DNA of 64,000 bases from Rhabditoides inermis (GCA_963966185.1 CAWZYM010000310.1:62001-126000); one strand, 5' to 3'; shown: positions 10,369 to 24,575, numbered from the stretch's first letter. A program made the numbers and translations. The notes: generated by a model from the sequence alone, not told the origin.

Positions 10369-10959
10369 GGGAGAGTGAATACTTTCTTAGGTGATCGATC
10401 TGTGGAGTACCCACGAAACCACCTGGTACCGCAATATAAAGCGATGTGTCGAGCCCGGATCTTCCGCCGCCGAGACAAGCATAACCAACAACACGTACGC
10501 ATCCACGGGCTCACCGAAATCCGTGTTGTTGGAACTCGCATTAGACATTGATTACTGTGTTTTACTAATCTTACCGTAATTTACGTAATCGTTATTGTGT
10601 GCGACTTGATTCGAGATAAATATTCTGATTCTGATTCTGTGTCGACCTATGAATAGGTTAGTGTTTCCGTAAGTATTGCCCCCCCCCGTATGCCAGCTGA
10701 CCCGTGAGAACGAATAGCAGGTTGACAAATAAACAATTGAACAATTGGACAATTGGACATTTGGAAAATTGGACATTTGGAGAATCGGACAATTGGCAAA
10801 CTCGAACTGCGAAGACAAACTCACTGCGAAGAGCTGAGGAGAATTCCCACCTCCCTTTCTTCCTCCCCCTCCTCTCTCTCTCTCTCTCTCTCTCTCCCTA
10901 TCTTCGAATTACTTTCCATCTCCCTATTTCACTTAAAGTCGTTTCTGCAAAAAAAGAAA

Positions 10960-11077
10960 GCTTACGTTACCCGGGATTCCCAAGCCGTCTCCGATCCAAG
11001 TACTAACCGGGCGCATCGTTGCTTGACTTGCCAGATCGGACGGGATGGCGTATATTCAACGAGCTATGAACGTAAGC
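10960..11077 (-). rRNA. 5S rRNA copy 14
   Basis: Full length, 709 bp from its neighbour. Confidence 0.97.
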
Positions 11078-11668
11078 GGGAGAGTGAATACTTTCTTAGG
11101 TGATCGATCTGTGGAGTACCCACGAAACCACCTGGTACCGCAATATAAAGCGATGTGTCGAGCCCGGATCTTCCGCCGCCGAGACAAGCATAACCAACAA
11201 CACGTACGCATCCACGGGCTCACCGAAATCCGTGTTGTTGGAACTCGCATTAGACATTGATTACTGTGTTTTACTAATCTTACCGTAATTTACGTAATCG
11301 TTATTGTGTGCGACTTGATTCGAGATAAATATTCTGATTCTGATTCTGTGTCGACCTATGAATAGGTTAGTGTTTCCGTAAGTATTGCCCCCCCCCGTAT
11401 GCCAGCTGACCCGTGAGAACGAATAGCAGGTTGACAAATAAACAATTGAACAATTGGACAATTGGACATTTGGAAAATTGGACATTTGGAGAATCGGACA
11501 ATTGGCAAACTCGAACTGCGAAGACAAACTCACTGCGAAGAGCTGAGGAGAATTCCCACCTCCCTTTCTTCCTCCCCCTCCTCTCTCTCTCTCTCTCTCT
11601 CTCTCCCTATCTTCGAATTACTTTCCATCTCCCTATTTCACTTAAAGTCGTTTCTGCAAAAAAAGAAA

Positions 11669-11786
11669 GCTTACGTTACCCGGGATTCCCAAGCCGTCTC
11701 CGATCCAAGTACTAACCGGGCGCATCGTTGCTTGACTTGCCAGATCGGACGGGATGGCGTATATTCAACGAGCTATGAACGTAAGC
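11669..11786 (-). rRNA. 5S rRNA copy 15
   Basis: Full length, 709 bp from its neighbour. Confidence 0.97.
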
Positions 11787-12377
11787 GGGAGAGTGAATAC
11801 TTTCTTAGGTGATCGATCTGTGGAGTACCCACGAAACCACCTGGTACCGCAATATAAAGCGATGTGTCGAGCCCGGATCTTCCGCCGCCGAGACAAGCAT
11901 AACCAACAACACGTACGCATCCACGGGCTCACCGAAATCCGTGTTGTTGGAACTCGCATTAGACATTGATTACTGTGTTTTACTAATCTTACCGTAATTT
12001 ACGTAATCGTTATTGTGTGCGACTTGATTCGAGATAAATATTCTGATTCTGATTCTGTGTCGACCTATGAATAGGTTAGTGTTTCCGTAAGTATTGCCCC
12101 CCCCCGTATGCCAGCTGACCCGTGAGAACGAATAGCAGGTTGACAAATAAACAATTGAACAATTGGACAATTGGACATTTGGAAAATTGGACATTTGGAG
12201 AATCGGACAATTGGCAAACTCGAACTGCGAAGACAAACTCACTGCGAAGAGCTGAGGAGAATTCCCACCTCCCTTTCTTCCTCCCCCTCCTCTCTCTCTC
12301 TCTCTCTCTCTCTCCCTATCTTCGAATTACTTTCCATCTCCCTATTTCACTTAAAGTCGTTTCTGCAAAAAAAGAAA

Positions 12378-12495
12378 GCTTACGTTACCCGGGATTCCCA
12401 AGCCGTCTCCGATCCAAGTACTAACCGGGCGCATCGTTGCTTGACTTGCCAGATCGGACGGGATGGCGTATATTCAACGAGCTATGAACGTAAGC
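12378..12495 (-). rRNA. 5S rRNA copy 16
   Basis: Full length, 709 bp from its neighbour. Confidence 0.97.
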
Positions 12496-13086
12496 GGGAG
12501 AGTGAATACTTTCTTAGGTGATCGATCTGTGGAGTACCCACGAAACCACCTGGTACCGCAATATAAAGCGATGTGTCGAGCCCGGATCTTCCGCCGCCGA
12601 GACAAGCATAACCAACAACACGTACGCATCCACGGGCTCACCGAAATCCGTGTTGTTGGAACTCGCATTAGACATTGATTACTGTGTTTTACTAATCTTA
12701 CCGTAATTTACGTAATCGTTATTGTGTGCGACTTGATTCGAGATAAATATTCTGATTCTGATTCTGTGTCGACCTATGAATAGGTTAGTGTTTCCGTAAG
12801 TATTGCCCCCCCCCGTATGCCAGCTGACCCGTGAGAACGAATAGCAGGTTGACAAATAAACAATTGAACAATTGGACAATTGGACATTTGGAAAATTGGA
12901 CATTTGGAGAATCGGACAATTGGCAAACTCGAACTGCGAAGACAAACTCACTGCGAAGAGCTGAGGAGAATTCCCACCTCCCTTTCTTCCTCCCCCTCCT
13001 CTCTCTCTCTCTCTCTCTCTCTCCCTATCTTCGAATTACTTTCCATCTCCCTATTTCACTTAAAGTCGTTTCTGCAAAAAAAGAAA

Positions 13087-13204
13087 GCTTACGTTACCCG
13101 GGATTCCCAAGCCGTCTCCGATCCAAGTACTAACCGGGCGCATCGTTGCTTGACTTGCCAGATCGGACGGGATGGCGTATATTCAACGAGCTATGAACGT
13201 AAGC
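13087..13204 (-). rRNA. 5S rRNA copy 17
   Basis: Full length, 709 bp from its neighbour. Confidence 0.97.
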
Positions 13205-13795
13205 GGGAGAGTGAATACTTTCTTAGGTGATCGATCTGTGGAGTACCCACGAAACCACCTGGTACCGCAATATAAAGCGATGTGTCGAGCCCGGATCTTC
13301 CGCCGCCGAGACAAGCATAACCAACAACACGTACGCATCCACGGGCTCACCGAAATCCGTGTTGTTGGAACTCGCATTAGACATTGATTACTGTGTTTTA
13401 CTAATCTTACCGTAATTTACGTAATCGTTATTGTGTGCGACTTGATTCGAGATAAATATTCTGATTCTGATTCTGTGTCGACCTATGAATAGGTTAGTGT
13501 TTCCGTAAGTATTGCCCCCCCCCGTATGCCAGCTGACCCGTGAGAACGAATAGCAGGTTGACAAATAAACAATTGAACAATTGGACAATTGGACATTTGG
13601 AAAATTGGACATTTGGAGAATCGGACAATTGGCAAACTCGAACTGCGAAGACAAACTCACTGCGAAGAGCTGAGGAGAATTCCCACCTCCCTTTCTTCCT
13701 CCCCCTCCTCTCTCTCTCTCTCTCTCTCTCTCCCTATCTTCGAATTACTTTCCATCTCCCTATTTCACTTAAAGTCGTTTCTGCAAAAAAAGAAA

Positions 13796-13913
13796 GCTTA
13801 CGTTACCCGGGATTCCCAAGCCGTCTCCGATCCAAGTACTAACCGGGCGCATCGTTGCTTGACTTGCCAGATCGGACGGGATGGCGTATATTCAACGAGC
13901 TATGAACGTAAGC
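13796..13913 (-). rRNA. 5S rRNA copy 18
   Basis: Full length; the spacer above it has a changed pyrimidine tract (C6 directly before the CT run at about 14411), giving a 708-bp unit. Confidence 0.97.
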
Positions 13914-14409
13914 GGGAGAGTGAATACTTTCTTAGGTGATCGATCTGTGGAGTACCCACGAAACCACCTGGTACCGCAATATAAAGCGATGTGTCGAGCC
14001 CGGATCTTCCGCCGCCGAGACAAGCATAACCAACAACACGTACGCATCCACGGGCTCACCGAAATCCGTGTTGTTGGAACTCGCATTAGACATTGATTAC
14101 TGTGTTTTACTAATCTTACCGTAATTTACGTAATCGTTATTGTGTGCGACTTGATTCGAGATAAATATTCTGATTCTGATTCTGTGTCGACCTATGAATA
14201 GGTTAGTGTTTCCGTAAGTATTGCCCCCCCCCGTATGCCAGCTGACCCGTGAGAACGAATAGCAGGTTGACAAATAAACAATTGAACAATTGGACAATTG
14301 GACATTTGGAAAATTGGACATTTGGAGAATCGGACAATTGGCAAACTCGAACTGCGAAGACAAACTCACTGCGAAGAGCTGAGGAGAATTCCCACCTCCC
14401 TTTCTTCCT

Positions 14410-14440
<31 letters not shown>

Positions 14441-14503
14441 CCTATCTTCGAATTACTTTCCATCTCCCTATTTCACTTAAAGTCGTTTCTGCAAAAAAAG
14501 AAA

Positions 14504-14621
14504 GCTTACGTTACCCGGGATTCCCAAGCCGTCTCCGATCCAAGTACTAACCGGGCGCATCGTTGCTTGACTTGCCAGATCGGACGGGATGGCGTATATT
14601 CAACGAGCTATGAACGTAAGC
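14504..14621 (-). rRNA. 5S rRNA copy 19
   Basis: Full length; 708 bp from copy 18. Confidence 0.97.
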
Positions 14622-15212
14622 GGGAGAGTGAATACTTTCTTAGGTGATCGATCTGTGGAGTACCCACGAAACCACCTGGTACCGCAATATAAAGCGATGT
14701 GTCGAGCCCGGATCTTCCGCCGCCGAGACAAGCATAACCAACAACACGTACGCATCCACGGGCTCACCGAAATCCGTGTTGTTGGAACTCGCATTAGACA
14801 TTGATTACTGTGTTTTACTAATCTTACCGTAATTTACGTAATCGTTATTGTGTGCGACTTGATTCGAGATAAATATTCTGATTCTGATTCTGTGTCGACC
14901 TATGAATAGGTTAGTGTTTCCGTAAGTATTGCCCCCCCCCGTATGCCAGCTGACCCGTGAGAACGAATAGCAGGTTGACAAATAAACAATTGAACAATTG
15001 GACAATTGGACATTTGGAAAATTGGACATTTGGAGAATCGGACAATTGGCAAACTCGAACTGCGAAGACAAACTCACTGCGAAGAGCTGAGGAGAATTCC
15101 CACCTCCCTTTCTTCCTCCCCCTCCTCTCTCTCTCTCTCTCTCTCTCTCCCTATCTTCGAATTACTTTCCATCTCCCTATTTCACTTAAAGTCGTTTCTG
15201 CAAAAAAAGAAA

Positions 15213-15330
15213 GCTTACGTTACCCGGGATTCCCAAGCCGTCTCCGATCCAAGTACTAACCGGGCGCATCGTTGCTTGACTTGCCAGATCGGACGGGATG
15301 GCGTATATTCAACGAGCTATGAACGTAAGC
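15213..15330 (-). rRNA. 5S rRNA copy 20
   Basis: Full length, 709 bp from its neighbour. Confidence 0.97.
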
Positions 15331-15921
15331 GGGAGAGTGAATACTTTCTTAGGTGATCGATCTGTGGAGTACCCACGAAACCACCTGGTACCGCAATATA
15401 AAGCGATGTGTCGAGCCCGGATCTTCCGCCGCCGAGACAAGCATAACCAACAACACGTACGCATCCACGGGCTCACCGAAATCCGTGTTGTTGGAACTCG
15501 CATTAGACATTGATTACTGTGTTTTACTAATCTTACCGTAATTTACGTAATCGTTATTGTGTGCGACTTGATTCGAGATAAATATTCTGATTCTGATTCT
15601 GTGTCGACCTATGAATAGGTTAGTGTTTCCGTAAGTATTGCCCCCCCCCGTATGCCAGCTGACCCGTGAGAACGAATAGCAGGTTGACAAATAAACAATT
15701 GAACAATTGGACAATTGGACATTTGGAAAATTGGACATTTGGAGAATCGGACAATTGGCAAACTCGAACTGCGAAGACAAACTCACTGCGAAGAGCTGAG
15801 GAGAATTCCCACCTCCCTTTCTTCCTCCCCCTCCTCTCTCTCTCTCTCTCTCTCTCTCCCTATCTTCGAATTACTTTCCATCTCCCTATTTCACTTAAAG
15901 TCGTTTCTGCAAAAAAAGAAA

Positions 15922-16039
15922 GCTTACGTTACCCGGGATTCCCAAGCCGTCTCCGATCCAAGTACTAACCGGGCGCATCGTTGCTTGACTTGCCAGATCG
16001 GACGGGATGGCGTATATTCAACGAGCTATGAACGTAAGC
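15922..16039 (-). rRNA. 5S rRNA copy 21
   Basis: Full length, 709 bp from its neighbour. Confidence 0.97.
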
Positions 16040-16630
16040 GGGAGAGTGAATACTTTCTTAGGTGATCGATCTGTGGAGTACCCACGAAACCACCTGGTAC
16101 CGCAATATAAAGCGATGTGTCGAGCCCGGATCTTCCGCCGCCGAGACAAGCATAACCAACAACACGTACGCATCCACGGGCTCACCGAAATCCGTGTTGT
16201 TGGAACTCGCATTAGACATTGATTACTGTGTTTTACTAATCTTACCGTAATTTACGTAATCGTTATTGTGTGCGACTTGATTCGAGATAAATATTCTGAT
16301 TCTGATTCTGTGTCGACCTATGAATAGGTTAGTGTTTCCGTAAGTATTGCCCCCCCCCGTATGCCAGCTGACCCGTGAGAACGAATAGCAGGTTGACAAA
16401 TAAACAATTGAACAATTGGACAATTGGACATTTGGAAAATTGGACATTTGGAGAATCGGACAATTGGCAAACTCGAACTGCGAAGACAAACTCACTGCGA
16501 AGAGCTGAGGAGAATTCCCACCTCCCTTTCTTCCTCCCCCTCCTCTCTCTCTCTCTCTCTCTCTCTCCCTATCTTCGAATTACTTTCCATCTCCCTATTT
16601 CACTTAAAGTCGTTTCTGCAAAAAAAGAAA

Positions 16631-16748
16631 GCTTACGTTACCCGGGATTCCCAAGCCGTCTCCGATCCAAGTACTAACCGGGCGCATCGTTGCTTGACTT
16701 GCCAGATCGGACGGGATGGCGTATATTCAACGAGCTATGAACGTAAGC
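16631..16748 (-). rRNA. 5S rRNA copy 22
   Basis: Full length, 709 bp from its neighbour. Confidence 0.97.
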
Positions 16749-17339
16749 GGGAGAGTGAATACTTTCTTAGGTGATCGATCTGTGGAGTACCCACGAAACC
16801 ACCTGGTACCGCAATATAAAGCGATGTGTCGAGCCCGGATCTTCCGCCGCCGAGACAAGCATAACCAACAACACGTACGCATCCACGGGCTCACCGAAAT
16901 CCGTGTTGTTGGAACTCGCATTAGACATTGATTACTGTGTTTTACTAATCTTACCGTAATTTACGTAATCGTTATTGTGTGCGACTTGATTCGAGATAAA
17001 TATTCTGATTCTGATTCTGTGTCGACCTATGAATAGGTTAGTGTTTCCGTAAGTATTGCCCCCCCCCGTATGCCAGCTGACCCGTGAGAACGAATAGCAG
17101 GTTGACAAATAAACAATTGAACAATTGGACAATTGGACATTTGGAAAATTGGACATTTGGAGAATCGGACAATTGGCAAACTCGAACTGCGAAGACAAAC
17201 TCACTGCGAAGAGCTGAGGAGAATTCCCACCTCCCTTTCTTCCTCCCCCTCCTCTCTCTCTCTCTCTCTCTCTCTCCCTATCTTCGAATTACTTTCCATC
17301 TCCCTATTTCACTTAAAGTCGTTTCTGCAAAAAAAGAAA

Positions 17340-17457
17340 GCTTACGTTACCCGGGATTCCCAAGCCGTCTCCGATCCAAGTACTAACCGGGCGCATCGTT
17401 GCTTGACTTGCCAGATCGGACGGGATGGCGTATATTCAACGAGCTATGAACGTAAGC
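17340..17457 (-). rRNA. 5S rRNA copy 23
   Basis: Full length, 709 bp from its neighbour. Confidence 0.97.
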
Positions 17458-18048
17458 GGGAGAGTGAATACTTTCTTAGGTGATCGATCTGTGGAGTACC
17501 CACGAAACCACCTGGTACCGCAATATAAAGCGATGTGTCGAGCCCGGATCTTCCGCCGCCGAGACAAGCATAACCAACAACACGTACGCATCCACGGGCT
17601 CACCGAAATCCGTGTTGTTGGAACTCGCATTAGACATTGATTACTGTGTTTTACTAATCTTACCGTAATTTACGTAATCGTTATTGTGTGCGACTTGATT
17701 CGAGATAAATATTCTGATTCTGATTCTGTGTCGACCTATGAATAGGTTAGTGTTTCCGTAAGTATTGCCCCCCCCCGTATGCCAGCTGACCCGTGAGAAC
17801 GAATAGCAGGTTGACAAATAAACAATTGAACAATTGGACAATTGGACATTTGGAAAATTGGACATTTGGAGAATCGGACAATTGGCAAACTCGAACTGCG
17901 AAGACAAACTCACTGCGAAGAGCTGAGGAGAATTCCCACCTCCCTTTCTTCCTCCCCCTCCTCTCTCTCTCTCTCTCTCTCTCTCCCTATCTTCGAATTA
18001 CTTTCCATCTCCCTATTTCACTTAAAGTCGTTTCTGCAAAAAAAGAAA

Positions 18049-18166
18049 GCTTACGTTACCCGGGATTCCCAAGCCGTCTCCGATCCAAGTACTAACCGGG
18101 CGCATCGTTGCTTGACTTGCCAGATCGGACGGGATGGCGTATATTCAACGAGCTATGAACGTAAGC
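18049..18166 (-). rRNA. 5S rRNA copy 24
   Basis: Full length, 709 bp from its neighbour. Confidence 0.97.
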
Positions 18167-18757
18167 GGGAGAGTGAATACTTTCTTAGGTGATCGATCTG
18201 TGGAGTACCCACGAAACCACCTGGTACCGCAATATAAAGCGATGTGTCGAGCCCGGATCTTCCGCCGCCGAGACAAGCATAACCAACAACACGTACGCAT
18301 CCACGGGCTCACCGAAATCCGTGTTGTTGGAACTCGCATTAGACATTGATTACTGTGTTTTACTAATCTTACCGTAATTTACGTAATCGTTATTGTGTGC
18401 GACTTGATTCGAGATAAATATTCTGATTCTGATTCTGTGTCGACCTATGAATAGGTTAGTGTTTCCGTAAGTATTGCCCCCCCCCGTATGCCAGCTGACC
18501 CGTGAGAACGAATAGCAGGTTGACAAATAAACAATTGAACAATTGGACAATTGGACATTTGGAAAATTGGACATTTGGAGAATCGGACAATTGGCAAACT
18601 CGAACTGCGAAGACAAACTCACTGCGAAGAGCTGAGGAGAATTCCCACCTCCCTTTCTTCCTCCCCCTCCTCTCTCTCTCTCTCTCTCTCTCTCCCTATC
18701 TTCGAATTACTTTCCATCTCCCTATTTCACTTAAAGTCGTTTCTGCAAAAAAAGAAA

Positions 18758-18875
18758 GCTTACGTTACCCGGGATTCCCAAGCCGTCTCCGATCCAAGTA
18801 CTAACCGGGCGCATCGTTGCTTGACTTGCCAGATCGGACGGGATGGCGTATATTCAACGAGCTATGAACGTAAGC
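18758..18875 (-). rRNA. 5S rRNA copy 25
   Basis: Full length, 709 bp from its neighbour. Confidence 0.97.
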
Positions 18876-19466
18876 GGGAGAGTGAATACTTTCTTAGGTG
18901 ATCGATCTGTGGAGTACCCACGAAACCACCTGGTACCGCAATATAAAGCGATGTGTCGAGCCCGGATCTTCCGCCGCCGAGACAAGCATAACCAACAACA
19001 CGTACGCATCCACGGGCTCACCGAAATCCGTGTTGTTGGAACTCGCATTAGACATTGATTACTGTGTTTTACTAATCTTACCGTAATTTACGTAATCGTT
19101 ATTGTGTGCGACTTGATTCGAGATAAATATTCTGATTCTGATTCTGTGTCGACCTATGAATAGGTTAGTGTTTCCGTAAGTATTGCCCCCCCCCGTATGC
19201 CAGCTGACCCGTGAGAACGAATAGCAGGTTGACAAATAAACAATTGAACAATTGGACAATTGGACATTTGGAAAATTGGACATTTGGAGAATCGGACAAT
19301 TGGCAAACTCGAACTGCGAAGACAAACTCACTGCGAAGAGCTGAGGAGAATTCCCACCTCCCTTTCTTCCTCCCCCTCCTCTCTCTCTCTCTCTCTCTCT
19401 CTCCCTATCTTCGAATTACTTTCCATCTCCCTATTTCACTTAAAGTCGTTTCTGCAAAAAAAGAAA

Positions 19467-19584
19467 GCTTACGTTACCCGGGATTCCCAAGCCGTCTCCG
19501 ATCCAAGTACTAACCGGGCGCATCGTTGCTTGACTTGCCAGATCGGACGGGATGGCGTATATTCAACGAGCTATGAACGTAAGC
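19467..19584 (-). rRNA. 5S rRNA copy 26
   Basis: Full length, 709 bp from its neighbour. Confidence 0.97.
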
Positions 19585-20175
19585 GGGAGAGTGAATACTT
19601 TCTTAGGTGATCGATCTGTGGAGTACCCACGAAACCACCTGGTACCGCAATATAAAGCGATGTGTCGAGCCCGGATCTTCCGCCGCCGAGACAAGCATAA
19701 CCAACAACACGTACGCATCCACGGGCTCACCGAAATCCGTGTTGTTGGAACTCGCATTAGACATTGATTACTGTGTTTTACTAATCTTACCGTAATTTAC
19801 GTAATCGTTATTGTGTGCGACTTGATTCGAGATAAATATTCTGATTCTGATTCTGTGTCGACCTATGAATAGGTTAGTGTTTCCGTAAGTATTGCCCCCC
19901 CCCGTATGCCAGCTGACCCGTGAGAACGAATAGCAGGTTGACAAATAAACAATTGAACAATTGGACAATTGGACATTTGGAAAATTGGACATTTGGAGAA
20001 TCGGACAATTGGCAAACTCGAACTGCGAAGACAAACTCACTGCGAAGAGCTGAGGAGAATTCCCACCTCCCTTTCTTCCTCCCCCTCCTCTCTCTCTCTC
20101 TCTCTCTCTCTCCCTATCTTCGAATTACTTTCCATCTCCCTATTTCACTTAAAGTCGTTTCTGCAAAAAAAGAAA

Positions 20176-20293
20176 GCTTACGTTACCCGGGATTCCCAAG
20201 CCGTCTCCGATCCAAGTACTAACCGGGCGCATCGTTGCTTGACTTGCCAGATCGGACGGGATGGCGTATATTCAACGAGCTATGAACGTAAGC
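20176..20293 (-). rRNA. 5S rRNA copy 27
   Basis: Full length, 709 bp from its neighbour. Confidence 0.97.
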
Positions 20294-20884
20294 GGGAGAG
20301 TGAATACTTTCTTAGGTGATCGATCTGTGGAGTACCCACGAAACCACCTGGTACCGCAATATAAAGCGATGTGTCGAGCCCGGATCTTCCGCCGCCGAGA
20401 CAAGCATAACCAACAACACGTACGCATCCACGGGCTCACCGAAATCCGTGTTGTTGGAACTCGCATTAGACATTGATTACTGTGTTTTACTAATCTTACC
20501 GTAATTTACGTAATCGTTATTGTGTGCGACTTGATTCGAGATAAATATTCTGATTCTGATTCTGTGTCGACCTATGAATAGGTTAGTGTTTCCGTAAGTA
20601 TTGCCCCCCCCCGTATGCCAGCTGACCCGTGAGAACGAATAGCAGGTTGACAAATAAACAATTGAACAATTGGACAATTGGACATTTGGAAAATTGGACA
20701 TTTGGAGAATCGGACAATTGGCAAACTCGAACTGCGAAGACAAACTCACTGCGAAGAGCTGAGGAGAATTCCCACCTCCCTTTCTTCCTCCCCCTCCTCT
20801 CTCTCTCTCTCTCTCTCTCTCCCTATCTTCGAATTACTTTCCATCTCCCTATTTCACTTAAAGTCGTTTCTGCAAAAAAAGAAA

Positions 20885-21002
20885 GCTTACGTTACCCGGG
20901 ATTCCCAAGCCGTCTCCGATCCAAGTACTAACCGGGCGCATCGTTGCTTGACTTGCCAGATCGGACGGGATGGCGTATATTCAACGAGCTATGAACGTAA
21001 GC
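20885..21002 (-). rRNA. 5S rRNA copy 28
   Basis: Full length, 709 bp from its neighbour. Confidence 0.97.
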
Positions 21003-21593
21003 GGGAGAGTGAATACTTTCTTAGGTGATCGATCTGTGGAGTACCCACGAAACCACCTGGTACCGCAATATAAAGCGATGTGTCGAGCCCGGATCTTCCG
21101 CCGCCGAGACAAGCATAACCAACAACACGTACGCATCCACGGGCTCACCGAAATCCGTGTTGTTGGAACTCGCATTAGACATTGATTACTGTGTTTTACT
21201 AATCTTACCGTAATTTACGTAATCGTTATTGTGTGCGACTTGATTCGAGATAAATATTCTGATTCTGATTCTGTGTCGACCTATGAATAGGTTAGTGTTT
21301 CCGTAAGTATTGCCCCCCCCCGTATGCCAGCTGACCCGTGAGAACGAATAGCAGGTTGACAAATAAACAATTGAACAATTGGACAATTGGACATTTGGAA
21401 AATTGGACATTTGGAGAATCGGACAATTGGCAAACTCGAACTGCGAAGACAAACTCACTGCGAAGAGCTGAGGAGAATTCCCACCTCCCTTTCTTCCTCC
21501 CCCTCCTCTCTCTCTCTCTCTCTCTCTCTCCCTATCTTCGAATTACTTTCCATCTCCCTATTTCACTTAAAGTCGTTTCTGCAAAAAAAGAAA

Positions 21594-21711
21594 GCTTACG
21601 TTACCCGGGATTCCCAAGCCGTCTCCGATCCAAGTACTAACCGGGCGCATCGTTGCTTGACTTGCCAGATCGGACGGGATGGCGTATATTCAACGAGCTA
21701 TGAACGTAAGC
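21594..21711 (-). rRNA. 5S rRNA copy 29
   Basis: Full length; next spacer has C10, making a 710-bp unit. Confidence 0.97.
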
Positions 21712-22303
21712 GGGAGAGTGAATACTTTCTTAGGTGATCGATCTGTGGAGTACCCACGAAACCACCTGGTACCGCAATATAAAGCGATGTGTCGAGCCCG
21801 GATCTTCCGCCGCCGAGACAAGCATAACCAACAACACGTACGCATCCACGGGCTCACCGAAATCCGTGTTGTTGGAACTCGCATTAGACATTGATTACTG
21901 TGTTTTACTAATCTTACCGTAATTTACGTAATCGTTATTGTGTGCGACTTGATTCGAGATAAATATTCTGATTCTGATTCTGTGTCGACCTATGAATAGG
22001 TTAGTGTTTCCGTAAGTATTGCCCCCCCCCCGTATGCCAGCTGACCCGTGAGAACGAATAGCAGGTTGACAAATAAACAATTGAACAATTGGACAATTGG
22101 ACATTTGGAAAATTGGACATTTGGAGAATCGGACAATTGGCAAACTCGAACTGCGAAGACAAACTCACTGCGAAGAGCTGAGGAGAATTCCCACCTCCCT
22201 TTCTTCCTCCCCCTCCTCTCTCTCTCTCTCTCTCTCTCTCCCTATCTTCGAATTACTTTCCATCTCCCTATTTCACTTAAAGTCGTTTCTGCAAAAAAAG
22301 AAA

Positions 22304-22421
22304 GCTTACGTTACCCGGGATTCCCAAGCCGTCTCCGATCCAAGTACTAACCGGGCGCATCGTTGCTTGACTTGCCAGATCGGACGGGATGGCGTATATT
22401 CAACGAGCTATGAACGTAAGC
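22304..22421 (-). rRNA. 5S rRNA copy 30
   Basis: Full length; next unit is 715 bp because of a longer TC run. Confidence 0.97.
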
Positions 22422-22921
22422 GGGAGAGTGAATACTTTCTTAGGTGATCGATCTGTGGAGTACCCACGAAACCACCTGGTACCGCAATATAAAGCGATGT
22501 GTCGAGCCCGGATCTTCCGCCGCCGAGACAAGCATAACCAACAACACGTACGCATCCACGGGCTCACCGAAATCCGTGTTGTTGGAACTCGCATTAGACA
22601 TTGATTACTGTGTTTTACTAATCTTACCGTAATTTACGTAATCGTTATTGTGTGCGACTTGATTCGAGATAAATATTCTGATTCTGATTCTGTGTCGACC
22701 TATGAATAGGTTAGTGTTTCCGTAAGTATTGCCCCCCCCCGTATGCCAGCTGACCCGTGAGAACGAATAGCAGGTTGACAAATAAACAATTGAACAATTG
22801 GACAATTGGACATTTGGAAAATTGGACATTTGGAGAATCGGACAATTGGCAAACTCGAACTGCGAAGACAAACTCACTGCGAAGAGCTGAGGAGAATTCC
22901 CACCTCCCTTTCTTCCTCCCC

Positions 22922-22958
<37 letters not shown>

Positions 22959-23018
22959 ATCTTCGAATTACTTTCCATCTCCCTATTTCACTTAAAGTCG
23001 TTTCTGCAAAAAAAGAAA

Positions 23019-23136
23019 GCTTACGTTACCCGGGATTCCCAAGCCGTCTCCGATCCAAGTACTAACCGGGCGCATCGTTGCTTGACTTGCCAGATCGGAC
23101 GGGATGGCGTATATTCAACGAGCTATGAACGTAAGC
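23019..23136 (-). rRNA. 5S rRNA copy 31
   Basis: Full length; next unit 707 bp (shorter TC run). Confidence 0.97.
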
Positions 23137-23725
23137 GGGAGAGTGAATACTTTCTTAGGTGATCGATCTGTGGAGTACCCACGAAACCACCTGGTACCGC
23201 AATATAAAGCGATGTGTCGAGCCCGGATCTTCCGCCGCCGAGACAAGCATAACCAACAACACGTACGCATCCACGGGCTCACCGAAATCCGTGTTGTTGG
23301 AACTCGCATTAGACATTGATTACTGTGTTTTACTAATCTTACCGTAATTTACGTAATCGTTATTGTGTGCGACTTGATTCGAGATAAATATTCTGATTCT
23401 GATTCTGTGTCGACCTATGAATAGGTTAGTGTTTCCGTAAGTATTGCCCCCCCCCGTATGCCAGCTGACCCGTGAGAACGAATAGCAGGTTGACAAATAA
23501 ACAATTGAACAATTGGACAATTGGACATTTGGAAAATTGGACATTTGGAGAATCGGACAATTGGCAAACTCGAACTGCGAAGACAAACTCACTGCGAAGA
23601 GCTGAGGAGAATTCCCACCTCCCTTTCTTCCTCCCCCTCCTCTCTCTCTCTCTCTCTCTCTCCCTATCTTCGAATTACTTTCCATCTCCCTATTTCACTT
23701 AAAGTCGTTTCTGCAAAAAAAGAAA

Positions 23726-23843
23726 GCTTACGTTACCCGGGATTCCCAAGCCGTCTCCGATCCAAGTACTAACCGGGCGCATCGTTGCTTGACTTGCCAG
23801 ATCGGACGGGATGGCGTATATTCAACGAGCTATGAACGTAAGC
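23726..23843 (-). rRNA. 5S rRNA copy 32
   Basis: Full length; next unit 709 bp but with C8 and an altered TC run. Confidence 0.97.
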
Positions 23844-24339
23844 GGGAGAGTGAATACTTTCTTAGGTGATCGATCTGTGGAGTACCCACGAAACCACCTG
23901 GTACCGCAATATAAAGCGATGTGTCGAGCCCGGATCTTCCGCCGCCGAGACAAGCATAACCAACAACACGTACGCATCCACGGGCTCACCGAAATCCGTG
24001 TTGTTGGAACTCGCATTAGACATTGATTACTGTGTTTTACTAATCTTACCGTAATTTACGTAATCGTTATTGTGTGCGACTTGATTCGAGATAAATATTC
24101 TGATTCTGATTCTGTGTCGACCTATGAATAGGTTAGTGTTTCCGTAAGTATTGCCCCCCCCGTATGCCAGCTGACCCGTGAGAACGAATAGCAGGTTGAC
24201 AAATAAACAATTGAACAATTGGACAATTGGACATTTGGAAAATTGGACATTTGGAGAATCGGACAATTGGCAAACTCGAACTGCGAAGACAAACTCACTG
24301 CGAAGAGCTGAGGAGAATTCCCACCTCCCTTTCTTCCTC

Positions 24340-24374
<35 letters not shown>

Positions 24375-24434
24375 ATCTTCGAATTACTTTCCATCTCCCT
24401 ATTTCACTTAAAGTCGTTTCTGCAAAAAAAGAAA

Positions 24435-24552
24435 GCTTACGTTACCCGGGATTCCCAAGCCGTCTCCGATCCAAGTACTAACCGGGCGCATCGTTGCTTG
24501 ACTTGCCAGATCGGACGGGATGGCGTATATTCAACGAGCTATGAACGTAAGC
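24435..24552 (-). rRNA. 5S rRNA copy 33 (followed by partial duplications)
   Basis: The gene is full length. Its 5' side and flank are repeated just upstream in the RNA sense: a 90-bp duplication (24486-24575 again at 24576-24665) and a 120-bp duplication (24634-24753 again at 24754-24873). Confidence 0.96.
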
Positions 24553-24575
24553 GGGAGAGTGAATACTTTCTTAGG

